DNA of 64,000 nt from Candidatus Didemnitutus sp. (lineage in GTDB: Bacteria; Verrucomicrobiota; Verrucomicrobiia; Opitutales; Opitutaceae). The position numbers and the translations under genes were made by a program. Below, piece by piece: positions 19,914-29,302 of the stretch. The notes under the pieces are model-generated. The model searched no databases and was not told where the DNA came from. It saw only the letters and a list, made by a program, of their open reading frames with translations. Where the stretch lies: contig JAHCAY010000001.1 in assembly GCA_019634575.1 (NCBI GenBank), positions 434,001 to 498,000 of the forward strand, given 5' to 3'. Position 1 is the stretch's first letter. Every line of letters begins with the position of its first letter.

Positions 19914-21443
19914 TCAGCCCTTCTTCTCTGTCGCCGGCTTCGGGAACAGGATGTCCACCGCACCGAGCTTCGCGCCGGCGAGGCGACCGCCCCACTCCAG
20001 TTCACCTTCCCACTGCGCGAGCGGCGGCAGGGCAAGACCGGTGCGGATCTTGTCGACCGCGGACGGCATCACCGGCCAGAGCAGCGCCGAGCCGAGGCGG
20101 AGCGCCTCGGCGATGGTCGCGAGCGTCGTGCGGAGCTGCGCTTGCGCCGCAGGCGACGGATCCTTGGCGAGCTTCCACGGCGCGCGCTTCTCGATGTAGG
20201 CATTCGTCGCGGTGATGAACTGCATCGCGCGTTCCAGAGCGATATGGAACTGGAAGCCGTCGCACAGCGTGAGGAACTCGTCGCGCGTCTTCGGCCACAG
20301 CGCCTGCAACTCGCGCTCGGGGTCCTCGGTGACTTCGAATGTCGGCACGACGCCCGCGGCGAAGCGCGTCGTCATGTTCAGCGTGCGGTTGACGAGATTG
20401 CCGAGACTGTTCGCGAGCTCGCTGTTGTAGCGGACGAGAAATTGCTCCTGCGAGAAGTCCGCATCCATGCCGACCGTCATCTCGCGCACGAGGAAGTAGC
20501 GGAGCGAGTCGACGTTCCAGGCTTTGGTGAACTCGACCGGGTCGACGAAATTGCCGGTGCTCTTGGACATCTTGGCGCCATTGATCGACCACCAGCCGTG
20601 CACTAGCAGGCCCTTCGGCGGCGGCAGGCCGAGCGCGTGCAGCATGATCGGCCAGTAGATGCCGTGGGCCGGGATGAGGATGTCCTTGCCGATGACGTTG
20701 TAGTCGGCGGGCCAGTGACCGTTGTCCTTCACCGCGGTGTAGTAGTTGAGCAGAGCGTCGAACCACACGTAGGTGACGTAGTTCTCGTCGAACGGCAGCG
20801 GGATGCCCCACTCGAGGCGTTCCTTCGGGCGCGAGATGCAGAGGTCGTTCAGCGGCTCGCTGAGGAACTCGAGGAGCGACTTGCGACGGTGCGCCGGGAA
20901 CACGAAGTCCTCGTGCGCCGTGATGTAGTCGATCAGCCACTGCTGATAGGAGCGCAGCTTGAAGAAGTAATTGCTCTCGGTGATCTCGGTGACTTCCCCG
21001 AAAATTTCCGGCCACTTGCCGTCGGGGCCGCGGTCCTTCTCTTGCAGGAACTGCTCCTGACGGGTCGAATAGAAGCCCTGGTATTCGTGTTTGTAGATCT
21101 CGCCCTTGTCGAAGAGCTGCTGCAGGCAATCGCGCACGACCTGCTTGTGGCGCGGTTCGGTGGTGCGGATGAAGTCGTTGTTGGAGAGATTGAGAAGCTT
21201 CGCGAGCTGGACGAATTCCGCCGCGGTCTCGTCGACGAACTGCTGCGTCGGCACGCCCTTGGCGCGTGCGCTTTGCTGGATTTTTTGGCCGTGTTCGTCG
21301 GTGCCGGTGAGGAAGAAGACGTCCTGACCCTGCATTCGCTTGGTGCGCGCGATGACGTCGGACAGCACCTTTTCGTAGGCGTGGCCGAGATGCGGCGAGC
21401 CGTTGACGTAGTCAATGGCGGTGGTCAGGTAGAACGACTTCAT
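19914..21443 (-). CDS. metG: Methionyl-tRNA synthetase
   Basis: Class I aminoacyl-tRNA synthetase charging tRNA-Met; 509 residues. The HIGH box is seen as PHLGHAYEKV and the KMSKS loop as KMSKSTGNFVDP. The connective peptide carries GFYSTRQEQFLQEKD, without the Cys-x-x-Cys knuckle of zinc-binding forms, so this is a zinc-free subtype. The anticodon-binding helical domain is present, but the C-terminal EMAP/Trbp111-like tRNA-binding domain of longer forms is absent. ATG 21443 (MKSFYLTTAIDYVNG) is preferred over one five codons upstream. Confidence 0.96.
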   Translation of the reverse strand: MKSFYLTTAIDYVNGSPHLGHAYEKVLSDVIARTKRMQGQDVFFLTGTDEHGQKIQQSARAKGVPTQQFVDETAAEFVQLAKLLNLSNNDFIRTTEPRHKQVVRDCLQQLFDKGEIYKHEYQGFYSTRQEQFLQEKDRGPDGKWPEIFGEVTEITESNYFFKLRSYQQWLIDYITAHEDFVFPAHRRKSLLEFLSEPLNDLCISRPKERLEWGIPLPFDENYVTYVWFDALLNYYTAVKDNGHWPADYNVIGKDILIPAHGIYWPIMLHALGLPPPKGLLVHGWWSINGAKMSKSTGNFVDPVEFTKAWNVDSLRYFLVREMTVGMDADFSQEQFLVRYNSELANSLGNLVNRTLNMTTRFAAGVVPTFEVTEDPERELQALWPKTRDEFLTLCDGFQFHIALERAMQFITATNAYIEKRAPWKLAKDPSPAAQAQLRTTLATIAEALRLGSALLWPVMPSAVDKIRTGLALPPLAQWEGELEWGGRLAGAKLGAVDILFPKPATEKKG

Positions 21444-21536
21444 GCAAAGAACGGTCAAAGTAGTGGTCGGGACCCGTTTGTCGAAGATTTTGACGGGACT
21501 CGCGGACCGGGCTAAGACAGCTTCGCAAACGCCTTC

Positions 21537-22772
21537 ATGAGTCCCCTCGCCCGCGCGCTGCTGCTTTCAATCACCCTCGTCGGAGTGTTCCTCGTCGCGG
21601 CGTTTTCGTTGCAGGCGTGGTGGCTGCGAGAAGAAGCTGCTGCGAGAAGTGAGGCAGGTGATCGACTGGGCACCGCATTGATTTCAGTGCTGAGCCTATC
21701 GCCACGTCCGCCGGAACAATGGGATGAAGTCTATCGCAAGAATCTCAGCGCACTGGTGCAGGCAGACGTCCAACTGCACCAGCGCCCGATCGGACCGCCC
21801 GTCGGGCGTGATGTGCCTTTCTACTCCACGAGCCTCGGTGCCTATCCAGGCTGGCACGTGAGTGCGACTGGCAGTCCGCCGGCATTTGAGAAACTCCGCC
21901 GCTTTCACCGTTGGATTCTGGCGACCACGATCCTGCTGGCCTTGCTCCTCGGCTCGATCCCGCTCGCGCTGGCTGTGCTGAACTCGCGACAGTCACCCGA
22001 GCGCGACACCCGCGCGCCGTGGCGCCGCGACGCGGCGGGCCTCGAGCAATTCGCCCGTCTCACCGTCGAGCGCGGCACGGCTCTGGAAAAGGAGCACGAC
22101 GCCCGCCGGCGCGCCGAGGAGGACCTGCAAGTCAGCCGCACGCTGCTCGACCGCTCGCTCGAGGAGCGCATCAAACTCGGCCGCGAACTCCACGACAACA
22201 TGAGCCAGACGCTCTACGCCGTGAGTCTCGCCCTCGAAAGCGTGCGCAAGAAAATGACCGCGGCCCCCGCCATCGAAGAGCGGCTCGATCAGTGCGTCGT
22301 CGAGTTGCGCCGGCTGAATCAGGAAGTCCGCGCCTACATCCGCGAGCTCGAGCCGGACAATCTCCGCCGCGAGTCTTTCCCGATCGCGCTCGCCTCCACG
22401 CTCAAAGGCATCGTGCCCGACCATGTCTCGGTCGAGCAGCGCTTTGATCCCGCGGCGCTCGAACTGATCCCCGCCGAGCACGCCTCTGAACTCGTCAACA
22501 TCGTCCGCGAAGCCGTGAGCAACAGCGTGCGCCACGGCCGCGCTCAGCGCATCACCCTCCGCGCCGCGCACGACGCCGGAGCGCTCGCCCTCGCAATCGC
22601 CGATGACGGCGCCGGCTTCGCCGCCAGCCAAACCGGCTCCGGCGGCCACGGCCTCGCCAACATGCGCGCGCGCGCCGCCGCGCTCGGCGGCACGTTGCAC
22701 GTCGAGTCCGCTCCCGGAAAAGGCACTCGCGTCCTCCTCACGTTGCCCCTCGCCTCCCCTCCCTCCGCATGA
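21537..22772 (+). CDS. NarX-type sensor histidine kinase (HisKA_3)
   Basis: 411 residues. Membrane helices at about 8-27 and 126-148 enclose a periplasmic region of about 95 residues. A short coiled linker leads to the HisKA_3 helix with the phosphoacceptor H219 in GRELHDNMSQTLYAVSLALE. The HATPase domain has REAVSNSVRHG (N-box), DDGAGF (G1) and GGHGLANMRARAAALGG (G2). Its stop overlaps the start of the response regulator by ATGA, so the two form a classic two-component pair. Confidence 0.95.
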   Translation: MSPLARALLLSITLVGVFLVAAFSLQAWWLREEAAARSEAGDRLGTALISVLSLSPRPPEQWDEVYRKNLSALVQADVQLHQRPIGPPVGRDVPFYSTSLGAYPGWHVSATGSPPAFEKLRRFHRWILATTILLALLLGSIPLALAVLNSRQSPERDTRAPWRRDAAGLEQFARLTVERGTALEKEHDARRRAEEDLQVSRTLLDRSLEERIKLGRELHDNMSQTLYAVSLALESVRKKMTAAPAIEERLDQCVVELRRLNQEVRAYIRELEPDNLRRESFPIALASTLKGIVPDHVSVEQRFDPAALELIPAEHASELVNIVREAVSNSVRHGRAQRITLRAAHDAGALALAIADDGAGFAASQTGSGGHGLANMRARAAALGGTLHVESAPGKGTRVLLTLPLASPPSA

Positions 22773-23434
22773 ACGCCGCCCCTGTCCGCCGCATCCGCGT
22801 CCTGCTCGTCGACGACAGCCCGTTGATTCGCCTCGGCCTGCGCGCCGCGCTCGAAGACCGTGCCGACATCGAGATCGTGGGCGAGGAAGGCACGGCCACC
22901 GCCGGGGTCGCCGCCGCCGAGCGGCTGAAGCCCGACCTCGTGCTGCTCGACTTGCGCCTGCCCGACAAACCGGGCTTCGCCGCCTGTCGCGAGATTTCCG
23001 ACCGCCTGCCGACCGTGCGCGTGCTCATCCTTACCTCCGCGACCGATGAGCGAAACGTCCAGCAAGCCATCGCGGCGGGCGCCTACGGTTACCTGCTCAA
23101 GGACAACGACAGCGCCACGCTCGCGGCCGCAATTCTCCAAGTCGCCTCCGGTCGCTCCGTCCTCGACCCGACCCTCGCGGGCCAAGTCGTGAGCCTCGTG
23201 CGCCGCGGCCCCGAGCTCAGCGCCGCCGACAAGATCAAGTTGCTCTCGTTCCAGGAGCAGCGAGTCGTGGCCCTCCTCACCGAAGGCAAAACCAACAAGG
23301 AAATCGGCGACGCCCTCAATCTCACGGAGAAGACCGTGAAGAACTACCTCGCAACGATTTTCGACAAGCTCGGCATCCAGCGCCGCGCGCAAGCCGCCGC
23401 GCTTTTTACCGAAGCGCAGCGCGAGCAGCTCTGA
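22769..23434 (+). CDS. NarL/LuxR-type response regulator
   Basis: 221 residues. The receiver domain has the acidic pair D15/D16, the phosphorylated Asp D61 (VLLDLRLPD), a Thr in ILTSA and the Lys in YLLKDND. After a linker, a LuxR-type helix-turn-helix spans about 155-210, with GKTNKEIGDALNLTEKTVKNYLATIFDKLGIQRR. The first helix of that domain starts at LLSFQEQRVVALL in place of the usual LTPRE. Coupled to the upstream HisKA_3 kinase; probably a DNA-binding transcription regulator of unknown targets. Confidence 0.95.
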   Translation: MNAAPVRRIRVLLVDDSPLIRLGLRAALEDRADIEIVGEEGTATAGVAAAERLKPDLVLLDLRLPDKPGFAACREISDRLPTVRVLILTSATDERNVQQAIAAGAYGYLLKDNDSATLAAAILQVASGRSVLDPTLAGQVVSLVRRGPELSAADKIKLLSFQEQRVVALLTEGKTNKEIGDALNLTEKTVKNYLATIFDKLGIQRRAQAAALFTEAQREQL

Positions 23435-23560
23435 CCTGTCGCTGCCCACGGCAGCAGGCATTTTACACCCAGAGAGGCGTTAGCCTCTAGCCGGACGGGA
23501 GTCTTCTGCCGTGAGCCTAAGGCCATATCGGCTTCATGCCGGTGCAGGCATAATGGCCGC

Positions 23561-24199
23561 ATGCCAACAAAGCCTTTGTCCGTCGCCCGCCACCGCAGCC
23601 GCCGCGGCCTGACGCTGGTTGAGACGATGTTCGCCATGACTCTCATGGCCACCACGCTTCTCGGCTTTCTCGGGGCGTTCATCCAATCGCGTCGCGTCAC
23701 CGAGTCCAGCGTGCTGCACGCCGCCGCGACGAGTTTGGTCTACGGCATCGTCGAACAAATCAAAACCTTCGACTACACGACCCTCGTTCCCAGCACCGCC
23801 ACTGATGCCGATCAGGCCACCTATGATGCCTTCCCTGGCTCCGGCAAAGCCGCGCCCTACATCCGGGTTCGCCTCAATCAGGACCAAGTCACCTGGCTTC
23901 AGTGCAAGACCACCGGCGGTGCACCCACGACTCGGCCGGCGGACACGGCCACGGCGACGAGCCTCGACGTCCCCGACAACATCATCGGCCCGCTCGCACT
24001 TTCAAGCGTCAGCGGCACCTCGTCGCAACCGCTCACCCTCCACCTCTGGATGTGGATCGACGAGATCCCCGACGTCACGCGCGACGTCAGCGACGTGAAG
24101 AAAATCACCCTCGTCTACTCCTACACCTACGTCGACGGCGCGCGCACGCGCACCGCGATCGACCGCGAAGTGTTCCTCCGCACGCGCTTCGACCAATGA
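23561..24199 (+). CDS. Type IV pilin-like protein, PilV/GspI class
   Basis: 212 residues. It has a prepilin signal: a short basic leader to RRG (residue 16), then LTLVETMFAMTLMATTLLGFL, with Glu at +5 of the mature protein. Prepilin peptidase should cut after Gly16 and the hydrophobic helix should enter a pilus or pseudopilus. The remainder is a beta-rich, Thr-rich globular domain. First of three ATGA-coupled genes, and the order matches the I-J-K minor pseudopilin set. In Verrucomicrobiota similar multi-gene sets are called Verru_Chthon cassettes; membership is not verified. Confidence 0.85.
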   Translation: MPTKPLSVARHRSRRGLTLVETMFAMTLMATTLLGFLGAFIQSRRVTESSVLHAAATSLVYGIVEQIKTFDYTTLVPSTATDADQATYDAFPGSGKAAPYIRVRLNQDQVTWLQCKTTGGAPTTRPADTATATSLDVPDNIIGPLALSSVSGTSSQPLTLHLWMWIDEIPDVTRDVSDVKKITLVYSYTYVDGARTRTAIDREVFLRTRFDQ

Positions 24200-24966
24200 A
24201 AACTTCCCCGTCTCCCGTTTCCAGCCGCGCGTCCCGCTCGCCCTCTCGCTCCACACGCGGCTTCACCCTCGTCGAAGCGCTCATCTCGATGACCATCGTC
24301 GGCATGGCGATGGGCGGCGCCATGAGCATCTTCGTCATGGGACTGAAAGTCATGTATCGCGACACCGAGCGCCTCGCGACCAATGCTTCGCTCCGCTACT
24401 TCATCGCCCAGATGTCGAAGGAGACGCTCGACTCCACCGAGTTCTACGTCTTCCCGAATTACCAGGCGCTCGACGGCAGCGTGAACCTCGCGACGGACGT
24501 CTCGACCCTCCAATCCGACGCTTACGGCACACAGCTCGCGTATGGCGATTGCGTCGTCCTCGTGTCGCGCGTCGACACCGACGACAACACCTCAAACGTC
24601 CGCCAATTCCGCATCTATTACCGCGTCGCCGCCGACACGAGCGTGCGCGCGCCGATCCGTTATTACGAGAGTCAGGACTACGGCGCCACCGGCACCCCCA
24701 GTCCAATCACGACGCTGCTCAACACCGTCAACCTCCGCACCACACCCGCGATCACCCGCTCGCGTCAGATCGTCGGCAGCACGCGCGGTCGCCTCCAAGC
24801 CGGCTCCAATCCCGCCTACTACTACCCGATCTTCGCGACCGAGACCGACGCCGACACGCCCACGAACTACAGCGTCTCCGTGAACGTCGAGGTCATCAAC
24901 GGCACCGCGACCAACAACCTGCTCTCCAGCTCCAGCTTCAACTACACGATCTCCCCGCGGAAATGA
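24196..24966 (+). CDS. Type IV pilin-like protein, PilW/GspJ class
   Basis: 256 residues. Prepilin leader of 22 residues ends RSTRG, cut before FTLVEALISMTIVGMAMGGAMSIF (Glu at +5). The mature domain carries RYFIAQMSKETLDSTEFYVF in the conserved alpha1 extension, typical of the PilW/GspJ group, and a Ser/Thr-rich C-terminus. ATG 24196 overlaps the previous stop and its own stop overlaps the next start. Probably a tip or minor pseudopilin working with its two neighbours. Confidence 0.85.
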   Translation: MKTSPSPVSSRASRSPSRSTRGFTLVEALISMTIVGMAMGGAMSIFVMGLKVMYRDTERLATNASLRYFIAQMSKETLDSTEFYVFPNYQALDGSVNLATDVSTLQSDAYGTQLAYGDCVVLVSRVDTDDNTSNVRQFRIYYRVAADTSVRAPIRYYESQDYGATGTPSPITTLLNTVNLRTTPAITRSRQIVGSTRGRLQAGSNPAYYYPIFATETDADTPTNYSVSVNVEVINGTATNNLLSSSSFNYTISPRK

Positions 24967-27900
24967 TCCCCATGCACACGCCCATGCCTTCGCCCTCCGC
25001 CGCCGCTCTCCGCGCTCGCCGCGGCTCCGCGCTCATCGTCGTCATTTTCTTCATCTTCATGTTGGCGCTGCTCACCGGCAGCGTCCTGAGATACACCGTC
25101 AGCGAACGCCGTTCCAACGAGCGCCAGCGCCTCGTCCTTCGCGCCCGCAACATGGCCGAGAACGTCGCCCTCTACGGCTCGGAACAGATCACCACGAAGC
25201 TCTATAAAATCCGCAACCTCAGCACGCGCCGCTTCTCCGATATCTATCTGCCGCCTGATAGCGTGCTCACCACGGACTTCTCCGCACCCGCCGATTCGGA
25301 GACCTACGCCGGCCTCACCAGCACCGTCGATCTCCACCCGGTCACCGACACGAGCGATCCGAACTTCGGCCTCCAAGTCGCCAGCGGCAACGTCGACATC
25401 ATCGCCAAGTCCGCCATGTCGCACACCGCCGTCGGCGGCGTCACTGCCTACGCGCGCCAGCAACTTTCCGTCACCGAGATTCCGCTTTTCCAGTTCGCCA
25501 TCTTCTACAACAAGGACCTCGAGGTTTCGCCTGGCGCGAACATGACGATCAGCGGCCCCGTCCACTCGAACGGCAATTTCATCTCCCGCAGCCAATCCGG
25601 TTTCGCCAACACCATCCGCTTCACCGACCGCGTCACCGCCAAAGGCGGCTTCTTCGCCAACACCGGCTACAAGGGCACGATCTACAACGAAAGTGATACC
25701 GCCGACACCGGCCCCGGCGGCTCCGGTGCGCTCTATTTCCAGAACCCCGCCGGCTCCGCGACCAACATCTACAGCGGCAGCATCTGGCGCGATCACTTCT
25801 ACTCGTCCAACAGCGGCAGCAGCAGCTCCACGCCCACCGCCTCGCAACTCGCCAACTTCAAATCCTTCGCCACCTCGAGCTACGGCGGCAATTTCCGCAC
25901 CAGCGTCCACGGCGTCACCGAGCTCGTCCTCCCCGGTATCGACAACACCGCCACCGACAACGGCGGCCGCTACATCGTCGAACCCGCCGCGACCTCCGAC
26001 ACCGCCGGCATGGTGCAGAACAAATTTTCCCGCCGCGCCGGCCTCTACATCATCGTCAATCCCGACGACGAAGCCCGCACCGGCACACTCCCGGACGCCA
26101 CCACCGTCTCCATGCGCGCCCGCTCCTATCGTTGCTGGCTCAACACCGTCAACACCGACGGCTCGCACACCCTCACCGAAGTTGTCCTCCCCGGCCAGCC
26201 CTCCTACGGCGCCAACAACGCCACCGTCAACCTTCTCCCCAACGCCTACCGCACCGACACTTCCGTCGGCTCCAACCAAGTTCTCCGCATCCCCAAGGCC
26301 CGCCCCGCCACCATCGGTGCTCCGGATCCGAGCAACCCCGTCGACCTCGCCGATACCGGCTACGCCGACAGCTCCGCGCCCACTTACTCCAGCAACACCT
26401 ACACTTTCCAGGATGCGTTCTTCTACGACCTGCGGCGCGCCACCAACAGCAACGGCCACCCGTTCAGCCGCAGCACGAATCCTTTCGCCCCGCGCCCGAT
26501 CTCCAAAATCGATTTCGACATGACCCGCTTCAAGATGGCAGTCGATCGCACACTCAACGGCGCGACCACCAGCACCGTCTTCAACCCCGCGCGCCCCAAC
26601 AGCACCAACTGGAGCACTTCCATCTTCAACAGCGCCGCCAGCAGCGCTGCACTCGGCCTCGGCACCGGCAGCTTGTTCAACAATTTTTCCTCCACCAATT
26701 CCGTCGACGTCGTCCAGCGCTCGCAATCCACCGCCTACGCGCCCAGCTCGATCCTCATCGGCAGCACCAAGCAAACCGGCGTCAGCGGCACGCCAGCCGC
26801 ATATTCCGGTCGCTTCGTCATCGCGACCACGACGAGCACCCCGAGTTCCGCCGGCGGTCTGGAAGGTGCTGCCTGGACCAACGTCGAGTCGTCCAGCACC
26901 GACGAATCGGCGCACTCTTTCACGCCCCCCGCCGGCATTACTGGCATCCGCGTCAGCCACTACCTTGCCGGCGGCACCACCGTCCTCCTCGACCAGCAGA
27001 TCATTCCCGTCACGATCGACCGCGCCGGCGCCGGCGCGAATATCTTCTCGCTCTCCAACGACCGCGTCATCGTCCCCTCCACGAGCAACACCGGCGGCTT
27101 CCTCTTCACCAACGCCTACACCGACCTCCACGTCTACGTCGACGGCGTGGAGGACACGCCAAACTGGACCTTCACGTTCACCGTCACCGGCAGCTCCGTC
27201 GGCGGATTCGGCAGCACCAGTTCCAGCGTCCTCAGCAAAGGCGTCTACGGCAACGGCGACGGCTTCAATCGTTTCTGGCTCACCGGCATCTCCACCACCG
27301 CCGGCACGACCACCGGCACCGTCGTCTTCACCGCCGCCAAAGGCACCACGACGCTCACCCGCACTTTCACCTGGGTAAAGCAAAGCAGCATCGCCGGTCT
27401 CTCGCCGAGCAACGACCAGAGCGCCTACTGGCTCTCCGCCAGCGACACCGTCACCGCCGACCCCTTCAAGATTTACTACGCCGACAGCACTCCCACTGCC
27501 GTGCCCGGTTCCGCCCTTTTCGTCGCGGGCAGCAACACACCTTGGTTCGACGGCATCACGGTCTACGTCCATTCGGTCGACGCCGAGAGCACCGCCGGCA
27601 AAGTCCAAACCGCCGGCGTGCCCTCACGACTCGACTCCGGCGTCCGCCTCATCAACGGCCGCGGCCCCGTCGCCTCCATCACCACCAGCGGCTACACCGG
27701 CCTCAGTTTCACCACCAACGACGCTCTCTACATTGTAGGCCACTTCAACGCTGATGGCACCATCAACTCCAACAGCAACTCCAACACCAACCCCGGCGGC
27801 TACAGCGGACGCTATCCCGAATCTTCCAGCGAATACCTCACCGCCGTCATGGGCGACGCCATCACGATCCTCTCTCAACCCGAATTTACCCAGAGCGGCA

Positions 27901-28511
27901 GCGGCAACGCCGCGACGCCCTACGTCTACACGCAGACCTCCGGCTGGTGTGACGCGCTAAGCGGCAACACGCGCTCCGACCAAACCAGCAGCGCGCCCTA
28001 TTCGACCTCCTGGCAGACTTCCAATCCCAGTTCGAGCAACTCAATGGACGGCACCAATCAAAGCGTCGCGCTCCCGCCCACCCCCTTCCAAGGCACCAGC
28101 ACCAGCGGCGCCAGCACGACAACCCGCGACTACAAGTTCGAAGCCAGCGAAACCGAAGTCTCTGCCTGCCTCCTCACCGGCATCGTCGAGACCACCACGC
28201 ACCAGCACAGCGGTGGCGTCCACAACTACCCGCGCTTGCTCGAGCAATGGAGCTCCGGCGGCACGCAAATCGGCCTCTACATCCGCGGCTCGATGGTCGC
28301 GATGTTCGCCAGCGAAGTCGCCACCGAGCCGTGGAGTATCCGCATCTACACCGGCGCCGGCCGCTTCTGGGGCCTGCACGAAAGCCTCCGCGACGAGCAC
28401 CACGACGTCCCCCTCGAGCCCATCCTCCTCAACGCCCAGCGCCTCCACTACACCGAGCTCACGTCCAGCGAATACGAATCCCTGAAAACGACGATCACGG
28501 GCCTGCACTGA
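24963..28511 (+). CDS. Giant PilX/GspK-like pseudopilin with large extracellular region
   Basis: 1182 residues, several times longer than PilX or GspK. A basic leader (LRARRG, ending residue 21) precedes GSALIVVIFFIFMLALLTGSVL; the mature helix lacks the +5 Glu, as in PilX/GspK. Residues of about 130-250 include FQFAIFYNKDLEVSPGANMT and ISGPVHSNGNFISRS. The rest is a Ser/Thr/Gly/Asn-rich beta structure of more than 900 residues with few charged residues; Ig-like strands appear near residues 700-840. No protease or adhesin motif was identified. It is third in a coupled operon and may form a surface tip or adhesin presented on a pseudopilus. An internal alternative ATG at 24972 is possible. Confidence 0.85.
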   Translation: MIPMHTPMPSPSAAALRARRGSALIVVIFFIFMLALLTGSVLRYTVSERRSNERQRLVLRARNMAENVALYGSEQITTKLYKIRNLSTRRFSDIYLPPDSVLTTDFSAPADSETYAGLTSTVDLHPVTDTSDPNFGLQVASGNVDIIAKSAMSHTAVGGVTAYARQQLSVTEIPLFQFAIFYNKDLEVSPGANMTISGPVHSNGNFISRSQSGFANTIRFTDRVTAKGGFFANTGYKGTIYNESDTADTGPGGSGALYFQNPAGSATNIYSGSIWRDHFYSSNSGSSSSTPTASQLANFKSFATSSYGGNFRTSVHGVTELVLPGIDNTATDNGGRYIVEPAATSDTAGMVQNKFSRRAGLYIIVNPDDEARTGTLPDATTVSMRARSYRCWLNTVNTDGSHTLTEVVLPGQPSYGANNATVNLLPNAYRTDTSVGSNQVLRIPKARPATIGAPDPSNPVDLADTGYADSSAPTYSSNTYTFQDAFFYDLRRATNSNGHPFSRSTNPFAPRPISKIDFDMTRFKMAVDRTLNGATTSTVFNPARPNSTNWSTSIFNSAASSAALGLGTGSLFNNFSSTNSVDVVQRSQSTAYAPSSILIGSTKQTGVSGTPAAYSGRFVIATTTSTPSSAGGLEGAAWTNVESSSTDESAHSFTPPAGITGIRVSHYLAGGTTVLLDQQIIPVTIDRAGAGANIFSLSNDRVIVPSTSNTGGFLFTNAYTDLHVYVDGVEDTPNWTFTFTVTGSSVGGFGSTSSSVLSKGVYGNGDGFNRFWLTGISTTAGTTTGTVVFTAAKGTTTLTRTFTWVKQSSIAGLSPSNDQSAYWLSASDTVTADPFKIYYADSTPTAVPGSALFVAGSNTPWFDGITVYVHSVDAESTAGKVQTAGVPSRLDSGVRLINGRGPVASITTSGYTGLSFTTNDALYIVGHFNADGTINSNSNSNTNPGGYSGRYPESSSEYLTAVMGDAITILSQPEFTQSGSGNAATPYVYTQTSGWCDALSGNTRSDQTSSAPYSTSWQTSNPSSSNSMDGTNQSVALPPTPFQGTSTSGASTTTRDYKFEASETEVSACLLTGIVETTTHQHSGGVHNYPRLLEQWSSGGTQIGLYIRGSMVAMFASEVATEPWSIRIYTGAGRFWGLHESLRDEHHDVPLEPILLNAQRLHYTELTSSEYESLKTTITGLH

Positions 28512-28544
28512 TCCACCGCGAGTGCGACGTCATCGCCGCTCAAA

Positions 28545-28567
28545 GTAGCGGGAGCATCCTGCTCCCG
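28545..28567. repeat. GTAG-headed REP palindrome between convergent genes
   Basis: GTAG (28545-28548) precedes a perfect 7-bp stem CGGGAGC / GCTCCCG with loop ATCCT. It lies between the stops of the giant pseudopilin gene and rdgB and may also act as a transcript end on both strands. Confidence 0.65.
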
Positions 28568-28596
28568 CCTCCGGCCAAGGGAAGCTGGAAGCGTCC

Positions 28597-29196
28597 CTAC
28601 TTCGCCAGCCACTGCGCCAGCTGCGCCCACGCGCGGCCGCGGTGGCTGATCGCGTTCTTCTCGCTCTCGCTCAACTCGGCGTAAGTGCACGCAAATCCCT
28701 CCGGCACGAACAGCGGATCGTAGCCGAATCCCTTTCCGCCGCGCGGCTCCCGGCCCAGCACGCCCTCGCAACGTCCCTCGAAAACCTGTTCCACGCCGCC
28801 CGGTCCGCGCAACAGCAGCACGCACACGAAGCGCGCCGCGCGCTTCCCCTCCGGCACTGCGCGCATCACCTCTGTCAGCTTCCGCAAATTCGCCGCCGCG
28901 TCGCCCTGCGGCCCCGCGTAGTAAGCCGACTCCACGCCCGGCGCGCCGCCGAGCGCATCGACGCACACGCCGCTGTCATCCGCCAGCACCCACGCATCCG
29001 CCGCCAGCGTCGCCTGCAACGCCATCGCCTTCTTGCGCGCGTTGCCGATGAAAGTGCCCGTGTCCTCCTCGACTGCCGGCATCTTTTCCGCCGGCACCAC
29101 GCGCACGCCCAACGCCGCGCTCGCCGGCGTCTCGTCCGCGAGCCGCTGCATTTCCTGCGCCTTGTGCTTATTACCCGATGCGAGATGGATGATCAT
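28597..29196 (-). CDS. rdgB: Non-canonical purine NTP pyrophosphatase (RdgB/HAM1)
   Basis: Removes inosine, xanthosine and similar triphosphates from the nucleotide pool, giving the monophosphate and pyrophosphate; 199 residues. The N-terminal family motif is LASGNKHKAQEM. The metal/nucleotide region is LADDSGVCVDALGGAPGVESAYYAG. A C-terminal GYDPLFVPEG and SHRGRAW are also typical. ATG 29196 gives the normal N-terminus (MIIHLASGN); a longer in-frame start would translate the REPIN at 29216-29277. Confidence 0.96.
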   Translation of the reverse strand: MIIHLASGNKHKAQEMQRLADETPASAALGVRVVPAEKMPAVEEDTGTFIGNARKKAMALQATLAADAWVLADDSGVCVDALGGAPGVESAYYAGPQGDAAANLRKLTEVMRAVPEGKRAARFVCVLLLRGPGGVEQVFEGRCEGVLGREPRGGKGFGYDPLFVPEGFACTYAELSESEKNAISHRGRAWAQLAQWLAK

Positions 29197-29215
29197 GGTC
29201 GATGAATGGATTCCG

Positions 29216-29277
29216 TGTGGGAGCGAGCTTGCTCGCGACGACGCTCGAACCATATCGCGAGCAAGCTCGCGTCCACA
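29216..29277. repeat. REPIN, TGTGGGA family, between ribD and rdgB
   Basis: Left arm begins TGTGGGAGCGAGCTTGCTCG and the right arm is its near-exact inverse (reads TGTGGACGCGAGCTTGCTCG on the minus strand). The spacer is about 20 bases. The left arm is identical to the element inside alaS at 36511-36534. Confidence 0.85.
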
Positions 29278-29302
29278 GTTTGGCTGCGCCGCGACGGCCC
29301 CT

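Noticed and set aside
24942-27608. 888-codon open frame on the minus strand opposite the giant pseudopilin
   Set aside because: A shadow frame caused by strong codon bias of the plus-strand gene; the translation is Gly/Val/Asp/Ala-rich low complexity without motifs, while the plus frame has a clear prepilin leader and operon coupling.
28597-29253. Longer rdgB with 19 extra N-terminal residues
   Set aside because: The extra residues are translated from the REPIN; ATG 29196 gives the canonical RdgB start.
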